Assembly (NCBI GenBank): GCA_002086835.1
Contig: MVIG01000021.1
Location: forward strand, 23,835 to 87,834
Length of the DNA stretch: 64,000 bases
DNA from: Mycolicibacterium porcinum
GTDB lineage: Bacteria; Actinomycetota; Actinomycetes; Mycobacteriales; Mycobacteriaceae
Direction: 5' to 3'
Shown here: positions 17,400 through 25,742 of the stretch, in pieces
Numbering within the stretch: the first letter of the stretch is position 1
Layout of the letters: each line of letters begins with the position of its first letter
Position numbers and translations under genes: made by a program
Notes under the pieces: generated by a model
What the model was told of the DNA's origin: nothing
Databases searched by the model: none
The model's input: only the letters and a program-made list of their open reading frames with translations

Positions 17400-17906
17400 T
17401 TACTCCGATATCTCGACTCCCTGGTAGCTGGTCAGCATGTCGGTGCTCGGCAACGCCATCTGCAGGTACAGGTCGATATGGCGGATCTTGTCGTCGGCGG
17501 TGAACTCGTATACCGAGATCGAGTTGACGACCGACTCCAAGTCGCCCATCTTGGTGCGTTCCTCCAGCTCGAGGTACACCACCCCGTCAACCTCGTTGAC
17601 GCGCTTGAACAATCCGTCCCATTCGGAGGCTGAAGCCCAGGTGGTCATGAAATCGAGGTACTGATCCCAGTTCATCACCTCTTTGAAGTTGCCGATCCGC
17701 TCGAACTCATCGGTAGCGACCAGTGATGCCAGAGGTGCCCAGTCCGCCACCCCGAACCCTGGCCGCTTGGCGCCGTCCACGAGTTGCTTGGTGGTGACTG
17801 CGTACTGGACCACCGCCCGACAGCGGCCGGTGTAATCGTCGACAACCTCGCTGACATGTCTCAACGGAAAACCTCTTCTGTAGTGGTTCGAGACGGGGTC
17901 GGTCAT
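17400..17906 (-). CDS. NTF2-like (SnoaL-type) protein, probable small partner of the Rieske oxygenase
   Basis: A 168-residue alpha+beta protein with no signal peptide. Its pattern (LRHVSEVVDDYTGRCRAVVQ, an alternating hydrophobic middle, then VVNSISVYEFTADDKIRHIDLYLQ) is that of an NTF2/SnoaL cone fold, the same fold as beta subunits of ring-hydroxylating oxygenases. It overlaps the stop of the Rieske alpha-subunit gene by 4 bp, so it is translated with it. A beta-subunit or accessory role is inferred from fold and coupling. It also resembles in kind the NTF2-like protein at 32.4 kb, whose promoter carries the same operator. Confidence 0.7.
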   Translation of the reverse strand: MTDPVSNHYRRGFPLRHVSEVVDDYTGRCRAVVQYAVTTKQLVDGAKRPGFGVADWAPLASLVATDEFERIGNFKEVMNWDQYLDFMTTWASASEWDGLFKRVNEVDGVVYLELEERTKMGDLESVVNSISVYEFTADDKIRHIDLYLQMALPSTDMLTSYQGVEISE

Positions 17907-19261
17907 GAGTTCAGGCCGGCCGATCCCAGATATTTGTCGACGACCGAGTGGAAGTGCGCGATCACGACTTCTTCCTTGACCAGCGCCATGTGGTCCAGCG
18001 CGGTGTTGCGCAACCCGATCTGCTGGCGTGGCATCTGTTCGTAATCTTGTTGCAGTGCTTCGAAATACTTGTAGCTGCCGGCCTCGTCGACCACAATCGG
18101 CTCGGCAGTGAACGCGGCCTTCATCTCATCGGGCAGCCACATGTAGCTGGCGACGTGCCAGATGCACCGGTTGGGGTCACCGTCGGGGTGGGGGAGCGCC
18201 ATGATGATGGTCGCCTCACCGGCGCGGATGGTCATGAAGAAGTTCGGGAACCACACCCACCCGTGGTTGTCGCTCATCTGGGCATCGGTCAGCCCACTGA
18301 CGTCAAGGCCCATGCCGGTCAACGTATCTCGCGTTGCCCTCTGGAGCAGCATGCGTGCCGTCACTCCCTCCGGGAAGTTCAACGAGCCGTCATCGGCGCG
18401 GTACTCGGCGACCAGTTCCTGGAACCGGGGGAGCACCGCGACGGTGGACGGGAAGGTCTCGGGCAGGTCCATGATTCCGTCGACTTGATGCTCCGGCGTG
18501 GCGCCCACGACATCGAAGGGCGCCATCGACACACTATGCCGCTCGAAGAACCGGTACCGGCTCGTGGCGGGGTCGATGTTGATCACCCGCAACAGCTGCG
18601 GGTGGATGCCGTCGATGTGGTAGCCCTCTTGGAAGGCATCGAGGACGACCTTCCAGTTGCAGTCGATGGCCTCGGTCACGTCCATCACGGTGACCATTTC
18701 TTCGAGGTGGTAGGGCGCGAGCATGTTCGCGACCTCCGCGCCGATGAAGTCGGCCAACGGCGCCGCATCCGGATCGGGATTGAGGAAGACGAAACCGGCG
18801 AACGTATCGACCGCGACCTCGATCAACCCGTGCGTTTGCTTGTCTATCGGCCCGGCCAGAGCCTCGCGGAGCATGCCCTTGAGGCGCCCGTCCAGGTCGT
18901 AGGACCACAGGTGGTACTGACACAGGAAGCCGCGCTTGGCATTTCCGCGCGCTTCTCGGCACAGCACGTTGCCGCGGTGCCGGCAGGCATTGACAAACGC
19001 GCGAAGCCTCTCGTCCTTGCCGCGCACGACGATGTAGGACTGATCGAAGATCCGGTACTGCTTCCAATCGCCCGCCTTGGTCAACTCGTCGACCCGGCCG
19101 ACCACCTGCCAGACCTTCTTCCAGATCGAATCACGTTCCTGGTCAACGAATTCCGGAGCGATATAGCGACTGGTCGGAATCTCCATCCGATACGCGTCGG
19201 GGGCGATGTCATCCAGGGCGGTGGCGTACTCGACCCAATCTCCGGGGCGTGCTGTCTGCAC
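17903..19261 (-). CDS. Rieske [2Fe-2S] aromatic ring-hydroxylating oxygenase, alpha subunit
   Basis: A 452-residue oxygenase. The Rieske cluster is ligated by Cys93-x-His95 (ACRHRGNVL) and Cys114-x2-His117 (CQYHLWSYDLDG). The catalytic domain has the mononuclear iron site: DAFQEGYHIDGIHPQ supplies two histidines, and a C-terminal Asp in LQQDYEQM the carboxylate. Enzymes of this type insert oxygen into aromatic or steroid rings using electrons from a separate reductase, which is not encoded nearby. It is first in an operon with the NTF2-like gene and is divergent from a TetR regulator. Two ATACA-N4-TGTAT boxes lie 63 and 82 nt upstream of the start. The substrate is unknown. Confidence 0.9.
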   Translation of the reverse strand: MQTARPGDWVEYATALDDIAPDAYRMEIPTSRYIAPEFVDQERDSIWKKVWQVVGRVDELTKAGDWKQYRIFDQSYIVVRGKDERLRAFVNACRHRGNVLCREARGNAKRGFLCQYHLWSYDLDGRLKGMLREALAGPIDKQTHGLIEVAVDTFAGFVFLNPDPDAAPLADFIGAEVANMLAPYHLEEMVTVMDVTEAIDCNWKVVLDAFQEGYHIDGIHPQLLRVINIDPATSRYRFFERHSVSMAPFDVVGATPEHQVDGIMDLPETFPSTVAVLPRFQELVAEYRADDGSLNFPEGVTARMLLQRATRDTLTGMGLDVSGLTDAQMSDNHGWVWFPNFFMTIRAGEATIIMALPHPDGDPNRCIWHVASYMWLPDEMKAAFTAEPIVVDEAGSYKYFEALQQDYEQMPRQQIGLRNTALDHMALVKEEVVIAHFHSVVDKYLGSAGLNS

Positions 19262-19323
19262 GGGCGGACCTCCTCGATCGAAATGTGGGCGGTGACGTGT
19301 CAGTTGTGACTGCGGTCACTACT

Positions 19324-19337
19324 ATACATATCTGTAT
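19324..19337. promoter_or_regulatory. TetR operator candidate, box 1 (ATACA-N4-TGTAT)
   Basis: ATACATATCTGTAT is a perfect 5-bp inverted repeat with a 4-nt spacer in the intergenic region between the divergent Rieske operon and tetR. A second copy lies 19 bp away, and a third occurs at 32996-33009 before an NTF2-like gene. Confidence 0.65.
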
Positions 19338-19342
19338 TTCCA

Positions 19343-19356
19343 ATACAACTATGTAT
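19343..19356. promoter_or_regulatory. TetR operator candidate, box 2 (ATACA-N4-TGTAT)
   Basis: ATACAACTATGTAT repeats the same arms with a different spacer, which argues that the arms rather than the AT content are what is conserved. It is spaced 19 bp start-to-start from box 1. Confidence 0.65.
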
Positions 19357-19425
19357 ATCGGCGCGGTGAGGCGCGCAGAAAGGCCATGTCAACACAAGCG
19401 CGCAGACCTTTGACAGGATGGATCC

Positions 19426-20043
19426 ATGGCCGAACGTTGGACCAAGCAACGCCGCTTGGAGCACACCCGGAACGTCCTGCTGGACGCCGCCGAGGAAGTG
19501 TTCGCACGCAAGGGGTTCGAAGGGGCCGCACTCGAAGACATCGCCGAGGTCGGGGGTTACACGCGCGGTGCCATCTACTCGCATTTCGGGAGCAAGGCCG
19601 AGCTGTTCCTCGCGGTGGTCGAACGGCAACGCGAGCAGTTCCTCGACGGATTCGCCGACGTCATCGCGACCTTTCACCGGCTTGAGGACCTCGACGCCGA
19701 CGAACTCGGTGACCGCTGGCGCGACCTGGTCGCCGCCGAAGGACCCGACCGGGCGGTACTGGGGTCCGAGTACACGCTGTTCCTGCTGCGCAATCCCGAC
19801 GCGCGTGAGCGCGTGGCCGCACAGCGGGAGGAGACGGTGCGAGCCCTGGCCGATTACATCTCCAAGGGCGCTGCACGGTTGGGCGGGCAGGTGAGCATCC
19901 CGGCGGTGGATCTGGCCCGGGTCATTCTGGCCGCCAACGACGGCGTCACTCTCAACAGCTTGCTCGACGATCAGGCGGTCTACCGGCCGTTCCTCCGGAT
20001 GGTTCTGGCCAATATCGTTGTCCCCAAGGGGAACAACTTGTGA
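19426..20043 (+). CDS. TetR-family transcriptional regulator of the Rieske operon
   Basis: A 205-residue repressor-type protein. Residues about 10-57 are the TetR helix-turn-helix: [20 protein letters not shown], then [26 protein letters not shown]. The remainder is a divergent all-helical ligand domain. The ATG at 19426 is 69 nt from the nearest ATACA-N4-TGTAT box and the gene is divergent from the Rieske operon, so autoregulation and control of that operon are expected. The ligand is probably the oxygenase substrate or a derivative. The stop overlaps the downstream exporter's GTG (GTGA). Confidence 0.9.
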   Translation: MAERWTKQRRLEHTRNVLLDAAEEVFARKGFEGAALEDIAEVGGYTRGAIYSHFGSKAELFLAVVERQREQFLDGFADVIATFHRLEDLDADELGDRWRDLVAAEGPDRAVLGSEYTLFLLRNPDARERVAAQREETVRALADYISKGAARLGGQVSIPAVDLARVILAANDGVTLNSLLDDQAVYRPFLRMVLANIVVPKGNNL

Positions 20044-20912
20044 CGAAGTCCGGACATCCCGCGCGCACCGGCGCGCTGATGGCCATGGCCTCGATGCTGT
20101 GCGTGCAGATCGGTCTGGCAGTGGCCGTCGGTCTGATCGACCAGGTGGGCGCCGAGGGCGCGGCGTGGCTGCGGCTGGCGTGGGCAGGCGTGCTGATGCT
20201 GCTGATCGTGCGGCCCCGCCCCTCGGCATTCACCAGGTCCGCGTTCTGGACCTGCGTCGCACTCGGTGTCGTCACCGCCGGGGTCACGATGCTCTTCATG
20301 GCGGCACTGTCGCGGATTCCGCTCGGCACGGCCAGCGCGCTGGAATTTCTCGGCCCGCTCGGGGTTGCCGTCGCACACGGGAAGGGCCGCAACCGGATTC
20401 TGTGGCCGGGGCTGGCGGCCGCGGGTGTCGTGCTGCTCACCGAGCCCTGGACCGGCGACGTCGACCTCATCGGCGTGCTCTACGCACTGAGCGCCGCGCT
20501 GTGCTGGGCCTGCTACATCCTGCTGACCCAGCGGGTCGGCGACGAGGTCGCCGGGATCAAAGGCCTAGGGGTGTCCATGCCCGTAGCCGGACTGGTCGGC
20601 ACCGCGGTTGTGGGGCCGTCGGTATTTCCGCAGTTGACCCCGCAGCTGCTGCTGATCGGGGTGGGATTGGCGATCCTGCTTCCGGTGGTGCCGTTCGCCC
20701 TGGAGATGTCCGCGCTGCGCTATCTGAGCACCGCGGCCTTCGGCACGCTGATGGCGCTCGAGCCGGCGTTCGCGATGCTGGTTGGTCTTGTCCTGCTGCA
20801 CCAGATTCCGGCGCCGGCCGCCGTGGTCGGCATCTGCCTCGTGGTGGCTGCCGGAATCGGCGCGGCGCGTACGGGGGCGAGGGCCACACCGATCCCGGCA
20901 GAGGTCGGCTGA
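20040..20912 (+). CDS. EamA/RhtA-type drug/metabolite exporter
   Basis: A 290-residue membrane protein with ten predicted helices in two EamA repeats. The first repeat contains [20 protein letters not shown] and [18 protein letters not shown]; the second contains [18 protein letters not shown] and [21 protein letters not shown]. The closest type is RhtA/YdcZ-like threonine/homoserine or metabolite efflux. Translation starts at GTG overlapping the tetR stop, so its expression follows the regulator. It may export an intermediate or the inducer itself (inference). Confidence 0.85.
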   Translation: MTKSGHPARTGALMAMASMLCVQIGLAVAVGLIDQVGAEGAAWLRLAWAGVLMLLIVRPRPSAFTRSAFWTCVALGVVTAGVTMLFMAALSRIPLGTASALEFLGPLGVAVAHGKGRNRILWPGLAAAGVVLLTEPWTGDVDLIGVLYALSAALCWACYILLTQRVGDEVAGIKGLGVSMPVAGLVGTAVVGPSVFPQLTPQLLLIGVGLAILLPVVPFALEMSALRYLSTAAFGTLMALEPAFAMLVGLVLLHQIPAPAAVVGICLVVAAGIGAARTGARATPIPAEVG

Positions 20913-20931
20913 ACGAACTACGCTGGCGCCA

Positions 20932-21288
20932 ATGGCACGTGGAATCTTCAATTCACCGATCAGCCGGTGGTTCAATGCGGCCGCCGTGGGCCTCACCCGG
21001 GTCCCGGTGCTCGGCGGGTGGATCGGACACGGCGTGGTGGTCATCCGTTACACGGGTCGCCGGTCGGGCCGCACGTTCGAGACCCCGGTTTCCGTGACGC
21101 GCGACGGCAACGAGGTCACCATCAACGTGATGGCACCGGACAGCAAGAACTGGTGGCGCAATTTCCTCGGTGAGGGCGGTCAGCTCACCTTGCTGAACCT
21201 GGACGGCAGCGATGTGACCGGGCACGCCGTCGCGCACCGTGACGGCCAGGGCAAAGTGGCCGTCACGGTGCGCCTCGACGCGCCCTGA
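20932..21288 (+). CDS. Ddn-like deazaflavin (F420)-dependent nitroreductase/quinone reductase family protein
   Basis: A 118-residue protein. The start is the ATG at 20932, which gives the typical N terminus MARGIFNSPISRWFNAA. The core VVIRYTGRRSGRTFETPVS is the signature of the split-beta-barrel F420-binding family that includes Ddn, and KNWWRNFLGEGG follows where the family places its cofactor-contacting segment. Such proteins reduce quinones or nitro compounds with F420H2. It lies 19 nt after the EamA gene on the same strand. It is shorter than Ddn (about 150 residues), so catalysis is not certain. Confidence 0.75.
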   Translation: MARGIFNSPISRWFNAAAVGLTRVPVLGGWIGHGVVVIRYTGRRSGRTFETPVSVTRDGNEVTINVMAPDSKNWWRNFLGEGGQLTLLNLDGSDVTGHAVAHRDGQGKVAVTVRLDAP

Positions 21289-21290
21289 CG

Positions 21291-22136
21291 TCAGACGTCG
21301 ATGCGCTTGCGCCGGTAGAGCGTTCCGGCCATGAGCAGTAGCAGGCTCACCACCAGGATCGCCGTGGCCAGCACGTTGATCTGCGGCGGTACCGCAGCCT
21401 TGACCGCGGCGTTGACATACAACGGATAGGTGACCGTGGAGCCGCTGACGAAGTAGGTGATGATGAAGTCGTCGAGGGACAGCGCGAACGACAGCATCGC
21501 CGCGGCGACGATGCCCGGGACGATCAGTGGCAGAGTCACTTTGAAGAACGTCCTGGTCGGGCTGGCGCCCAGATCCATCGAGGCGTCCTCAAGCGTCCAG
21601 TCGAATCCGCGGACCCGGGCCCGCACCGTCATCGCGATGAAGCTGACCTGGAAGGCGATGTGGGCCAGCACGATCGTGGTGTAGCCGGTGGCCCAGCCCA
21701 GATCGAGGAACAGCGTCAGCAGCGAGGCACCCATGACCACCTCCGGGGCGGTCAGGGGCAACACGAGAAACGTGTCGACGGCTTTCTGACCCCGGAATCG
21801 CTGACGCACCAAGGCGATCGCCACCAACGTGCCCAGCACCAAGGCGACGGCGGTCGATACCGCGGCGACGTTGAGGCTCAGCTTCAACGCCTCGGTGAGC
21901 GCCGGGTACTTGAACGGGTTCGCCCAGTTGTCGAGGGTGAACCCCTGCCAGGTGTAGTTGAACTTGCCTGCCGGCTTGTTGAACGAGAACAGCACGATCA
22001 CGAAGATCGGCAGGAACAGGTACAACAGCACGAGCCCGGCCACGAGGCGGAGTACCAGGTCGCCCCACTTCGGACTGCCCTTGACGGACGTGGGCACCGG
22101 CTGGTCGAGCGCCTCGGTCATGGCCTGAGTGGTCAC
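21291..22136 (-). CDS. potC: Spermidine/putrescine-type ABC permease (PotC-like)
   Basis: A 281-residue permease with six helices and a GTG start overlapping the PotB-like stop by 4 bp. PotC-type features include YLFLPIFVIVLFSFN near the N terminus, LPLTAPEVVMGASLLTLF, and the EAA loop LEDASMDLGASPTRTFFKVTLPLIVPG. It forms the inner-membrane channel with the PotB-like protein. Polyamine specificity is by family and operon layout only. Confidence 0.85.
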   Translation of the reverse strand: MTTQAMTEALDQPVPTSVKGSPKWGDLVLRLVAGLVLLYLFLPIFVIVLFSFNKPAGKFNYTWQGFTLDNWANPFKYPALTEALKLSLNVAAVSTAVALVLGTLVAIALVRQRFRGQKAVDTFLVLPLTAPEVVMGASLLTLFLDLGWATGYTTIVLAHIAFQVSFIAMTVRARVRGFDWTLEDASMDLGASPTRTFFKVTLPLIVPGIVAAAMLSFALSLDDFIITYFVSGSTVTYPLYVNAAVKAAVPPQINVLATAILVVSLLLLMAGTLYRRKRIDV

Positions 22137-23008
22137 ACCAGATCCTCCGTCCCCAATGCGCGGGTGTACAGGAGCACGCCCACCAGGATGATGGCCATCA
22201 GCACCATGCTCAGCGCGGCGGCCGCCGGATAGTCCTTGACCACCAGGAACTGCTTCTGGATCACGTTGCCGATCATGCTGGTCTGCGTGCTGCCCAGATA
22301 GTCGGCATTGATGAAGTCGCCGACCGCCGGGATGAACACCAGCATGCTGCCGGCCAACACACCCGGCATCGACAGCGGCAGAATCACTTTGGTGAAGCTG
22401 CGCCGATTGGACGAATACAGGTCCTTGGATGCCTCGATCAGGCGCGGATCGATCTTCTCCAGGCTCACGTACAGCGGCAGGATCATGAAGATGATCCAGT
22501 TGTAGACCAGGCCGCCGATCACCGCCCAGCTCGTCGACAGCAGCCGTCCCTCGCTGGGCAGCAGGCCGATCGAGCCGAGCGCACTGACCACGATGCCGTC
22601 ATCCGCCAGGATCGTCTTCCAGGCGATGGTGCGGATCAGGAAGGTCACGAAGAACGGCAGGATGACCAGTCCGAGGATGAGGTTCTTGTATCGGCCTGCC
22701 TTGAAAGCGATCACGTACGCCAAGGGAAATGCCAGCATCGCGCACACGACGGTCGCCACCAGTGCGTAGCCGAAGGACCGGAGTATCTGATCCTGATACA
22801 CACTGAATGCGTGCGCGTAGTTGCCGAAGTTCCAATCGAACTCCAGCGTCGGTAAGTACACCGAGCCGCCTGATGTCGACAACGAGGTGCGCGCCAGGGA
22901 GAAGAACGGCACCACGAAGAAGATCCCGAGGTACACCAATGCCGGCAGGATCATCAGGTACGGAGCGATCTTGCTCCGCTGCCGGCTGCTGGTGGCCACA
23001 CCTGCCAT
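22133..23008 (-). CDS. potB: Spermidine/putrescine-type ABC permease (PotB-like)
   Basis: A 291-residue permease with six helices. PotB features: IAPYLMILPALVYLGIFFVVPFFSLARTSLS, then FAYVIAFKAGRYKNL-like region and the EAA loop LIEASKDLYSSNRRSFTKVILPLSMPGVLAGS. It starts 5 nt after the PotD-like receptor gene and overlaps the PotC-like gene, so the four genes form one operon in the order A-D-B-C. Confidence 0.85.
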   Translation of the reverse strand: MAGVATSSRQRSKIAPYLMILPALVYLGIFFVVPFFSLARTSLSTSGGSVYLPTLEFDWNFGNYAHAFSVYQDQILRSFGYALVATVVCAMLAFPLAYVIAFKAGRYKNLILGLVILPFFVTFLIRTIAWKTILADDGIVVSALGSIGLLPSEGRLLSTSWAVIGGLVYNWIIFMILPLYVSLEKIDPRLIEASKDLYSSNRRSFTKVILPLSMPGVLAGSMLVFIPAVGDFINADYLGSTQTSMIGNVIQKQFLVVKDYPAAAALSMVLMAIILVGVLLYTRALGTEDLV

Positions 23009-23013
23009 CGGCG

Positions 23014-24207
23014 TCAGCCCCCGGTCACTGCGGCGTAGAGAGTGTTGAACTCCTGGGTCTTCTCATCGGAGAGCGCCGGCCATGACTTCAGCTTTGCCAG
23101 CATGTCGGCGGGCGGGTTGATCAGGGGGTTGCTCGCGATCTTGGGGTCGATCTTGGCGAGCTCGTCGGTCATGTCCGACAACACGGGCACGAACTGGGTG
23201 AACGCGATGAGCTTGGCGTAGTTGGCCCGGTCGTAGACGTAGTCGATCCAGGCCTCTGCGGCCTTCTGGTTCTGTGTGGTGTAGGGGATCACCATGGTGT
23301 CGATGAACCAGTCGCCGCCGGTCTCCGGAACGATGAACTTCAGGTCCGGGTTGTCCGCCTGCAGCTGCACCACGTCACCCGAATACGCCTGGGCCACCGC
23401 GATGTTGCCGGCGGCGAGATCGTCGGCGTAGTCGTTGCCGGTGAAGCGGCGGATCTGGCCCTTCTCCTTCTGCTCGCGGATGAAATCGACCGCCTTCGTG
23501 ATGGATTCGGTGGTCGGGTCCTCGACCGAGTTGCCCTGCCACTGCATGATCATGCCGAGTCCGTCCTGGACATCGGACAGCAGGCTGACCCGGCCCTTGA
23601 AGGCGGGATCCCAGAGATCGTCGATCTTGGTGATATCGCGTCCGGTGGCGGCCCGGTTGTAGGCCAGACCGACCATGCCCGTCATGTACGGAGCGGTGTA
23701 CTTGCGTCCGGGATCGGCCTTCGAGTTCAGCAGGTCGTCGCGCAGGTTCTTCTTGTTGGGGACGCGCGATTCACGGATCTCGTTGAGCCAGTTGAGTCCG
23801 GCGAGCCGCACCGCCATGAACTCGGTGGGTACCACGAGGTCGGCACCGATGTCCTGCTTGCGCGACAGCGGTTCCTTCGCCTTGGCGAACCACTGCTCGT
23901 TGTCGTTGAAGTCTTCCTTGTAGTCGACAGTCAGACTGGATTTGGTCTGGAATCCCGCGACGAACCCGTCCGCCATGTACAGCGGCCAGTTCGAGATGCG
24001 GACGGTGCCGGTGGCAGGCGAACCGTCGTCGGGGGCAGCCGAGGTGGTTGGGGCACTGGACTTCTCACCCGAACTACAGGCAGCCAGGACCGAGGGTCCC
24101 AATGCCAGTGCGGCGGCGGCAGCGGCGCCGCCACCGAGGAATCGGCGGCGCGACGTGCGGTTCGCAGTCAGCCGGGCGAGCAGTCGGGGATCGAGGTTGT
24201 CGGGCAT
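23014..24207 (-). CDS. potD: Spermidine/putrescine-type ABC substrate-binding lipoprotein (PotD-like), Tat-exported
   Basis: A 397-residue receptor. The ATG at 24207 was chosen because it places a twin-arginine signal (TSRRRFLGGGAAAAAALAL) followed by the lipobox LAAC close to the N terminus; upstream in-frame codons lack any signal logic. The mature part has the PotD pattern: VRISNWPLYMADGFVAGFQ, IGADLVVPTEFMAVRLAG, APYMTGMVGLAYNR, DLAAGNIAVAQAYSGDVVQL. It would capture a polyamine or similar cation outside the membrane. Export in folded form by Tat is inferred from the RR motif. Confidence 0.87.
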   Translation of the reverse strand: MPDNLDPRLLARLTANRTSRRRFLGGGAAAAAALALGPSVLAACSSGEKSSAPTTSAAPDDGSPATGTVRISNWPLYMADGFVAGFQTKSSLTVDYKEDFNDNEQWFAKAKEPLSRKQDIGADLVVPTEFMAVRLAGLNWLNEIRESRVPNKKNLRDDLLNSKADPGRKYTAPYMTGMVGLAYNRAATGRDITKIDDLWDPAFKGRVSLLSDVQDGLGMIMQWQGNSVEDPTTESITKAVDFIREQKEKGQIRRFTGNDYADDLAAGNIAVAQAYSGDVVQLQADNPDLKFIVPETGGDWFIDTMVIPYTTQNQKAAEAWIDYVYDRANYAKLIAFTQFVPVLSDMTDELAKIDPKIASNPLINPPADMLAKLKSWPALSDEKTQEFNTLYAAVTGG

Positions 24208-24268
24208 GGGCGACCTTTCGGGGAATTCGGGCGCTTCCGTTACTGGGCGGGTGGCGGATCGAGACTGT

Positions 24269-25468
24269 CTAGGGGGTGTCGTCGTCGAGCATCTCTTCGA
24301 GGTCCTCGGCGGTGGGGATGTCCGCGGCCGGAAGAACCCGCGAAGCCTCCGGAGACCAGCTGACATGCACCGCGTCGCCCGGACGCAGCAGGGGCAGGTC
24401 CTGCTCGGGCCCGACGTGGGCGATGATCGTCGAATCATCCGGTGCGGCAAGGGAAAGCCGTAGCACCGGGCCCTGGAACGTCAGGTCCTTGACGGTGGCG
24501 GGCACCGTCGCGATGTCGCCCGACGGCTGGTCGAGCGAGACACGCACGCGCTCGGGCCGGATCATCAGGGTCGCATGTCCACCGGCTTCGATCGTGGTGT
24601 CACCGGGCTTGGCCTTGAGCGTGGTGCCGAGCACGTCGACCTCGACGAAGTCCCGGTTGGTGCGTCCCGTCTGCCGACCTGGCCAGAGATTGGCCTGACC
24701 GATGAAGCTGGCGACGAACACCGTTGCCGGACGGTCGTAGATCTCGGTGGGGCTACCGATCTGCTCGACATTGCCGTTGTTCATCACCGCGATCCGGTCG
24801 CTCATGGTGAGCGCCTCTTCCTGATCGTGGGTGACGTAGATGAACGTGATGCCGACCTCGCGCTGGATGCGTTTCAGCTCGAACTGCATCGCGTGGCGCA
24901 GTTTGAGGTCGAGGGCGCCGAGCGGTTCGTCGAGCAGGAGCGCGCTGGGGTAGTTGACCAGAGCACGGGCCAGCGCGACCCGCTGCTGCTGGCCGCCCGA
25001 GAGCTGGCCGGGCTTGCGCTTGGCGAAGTCGGTGAGCCGCACGATCTCCAGCAGCTCGTCGACGCTGCGTTTGATCTCCGCCTTGTCCTTCTTCTGGCTG
25101 CGCGGCCCGTAGGCGACGTTGTCCCACACGGTCATGTGTGGAAACAGCGCGTAGTGCTGGAAGACGGTGTTGACGTTGCGTTTGTGCGGTGGCACGCGCG
25201 AGACGTCGACGCCTTCGAGCCGGATCGCGCCTTCGGTGGGGCTCTCGAATCCGGCGATCATGCGCAGCGTGGTGGTCTTCCCACAGCCCGAGGGGCCGAG
25301 CATCGAGAAGAACTCTCCCGATGCGATGGAGAAGTCCGCGTCGGCCACGGCCACGTAGTCGGCGAACCGTTTCGTGACGTGGTCGATCTCGATGACGGGC
25401 TCGCCACTACGTGGTGTGCCGTCCTGTCCCGTCGACTTGTCGACGGCGGTGATATCTGGGCCGGTCAG
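24269..25468 (-). CDS. potA: Spermidine/putrescine-type ABC ATPase (PotA-like), probable CTG start
   Basis: Residues give a full ABC ATPase: Walker [12 protein letters not shown]-loop [15 protein letters not shown], signature [15 protein letters not shown], Walker [12 protein letters not shown], switch His [11 protein letters not shown], then a C-terminal TOBE domain. The first ordinary in-frame start (GTG at 25354) lies after the beta-strand preceding Walker A and lacks a ribosome-binding site. The reading frame continues upstream with family-like sequence ([20 protein letters not shown]), and at 25468 there is CTG ACC GGC preceded by a strong GGAGGAGGAG at 25482-25473. No ATG, GTG or TTG exists in frame between 25355 and the upstream stop at 25553-25555. 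A 399-residue product from CTG is therefore proposed. Confidence 0.85.
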   Translation of the reverse strand: MTGPDITAVDKSTGQDGTPRSGEPVIEIDHVTKRFADYVAVADADFSIASGEFFSMLGPSGCGKTTTLRMIAGFESPTEGAIRLEGVDVSRVPPHKRNVNTVFQHYALFPHMTVWDNVAYGPRSQKKDKAEIKRSVDELLEIVRLTDFAKRKPGQLSGGQQQRVALARALVNYPSALLLDEPLGALDLKLRHAMQFELKRIQREVGITFIYVTHDQEEALTMSDRIAVMNNGNVEQIGSPTEIYDRPATVFVASFIGQANLWPGRQTGRTNRDFVEVDVLGTTLKAKPGDTTIEAGGHATLMIRPERVRVSLDQPSGDIATVPATVKDLTFQGPVLRLSLAAPDDSTIIAHVGPEQDLPLLRPGDAVHVSWSPEASRVLPAADIPTAEDLEEMLDDDTP

Positions 25469-25515
25469 CGGTCTCCTCCTCCGGTGCAGCCTGGAAGCTG
25501 TCGGTAAACAATCGC

Positions 25516-25606
25516 GGATTCCGGCGACCTTCGCAAGCGATTCCGCAATGAATTAACAATTTTTCAATGGAATCCTTTGTTTGAAGCGGCTTGACAGCGC
25601 GATTCC
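25516..25606. repeat. Repeated GATTCC hexamers upstream of the polyamine operon
   Basis: GATTCC occurs at 25517-25522, 25539-25544 and 25601-25606, and inverted (GGAATC) at 25569-25574, around an AT-rich patch (25546-25568). The copies at 25539 and 25569 form an inverted pair. This is the only AT-rich stretch before the operon, so it probably contains the promoter. A regulator site is a guess. Confidence 0.3.
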
Positions 25607-25671
25607 ATAGCGTGGCGGGCGAACGGCCACGGCGGGGTGTGGTCGGTCCACGGTCGGGAGGGCGGTGACTG

Positions 25672-25697
25672 GCTGAACTCAAGTTTCGCAGTTCAGC
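25672..25697 (-). terminator. Hairpin downstream of the MFS gene
   Basis: GCTGAACT (25672-25679) pairs with AGTTCAGC (25690-25697) with a 10-nt loop, 46 nt past the stop codon of the MFS gene. A plausible factor-independent terminator for that gene. Confidence 0.45.
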
Positions 25698-25742
25698 GGG
25701 CCATCCCGGCGGGAAAACCCGGGACTGGAGGAACTGGAGGAA

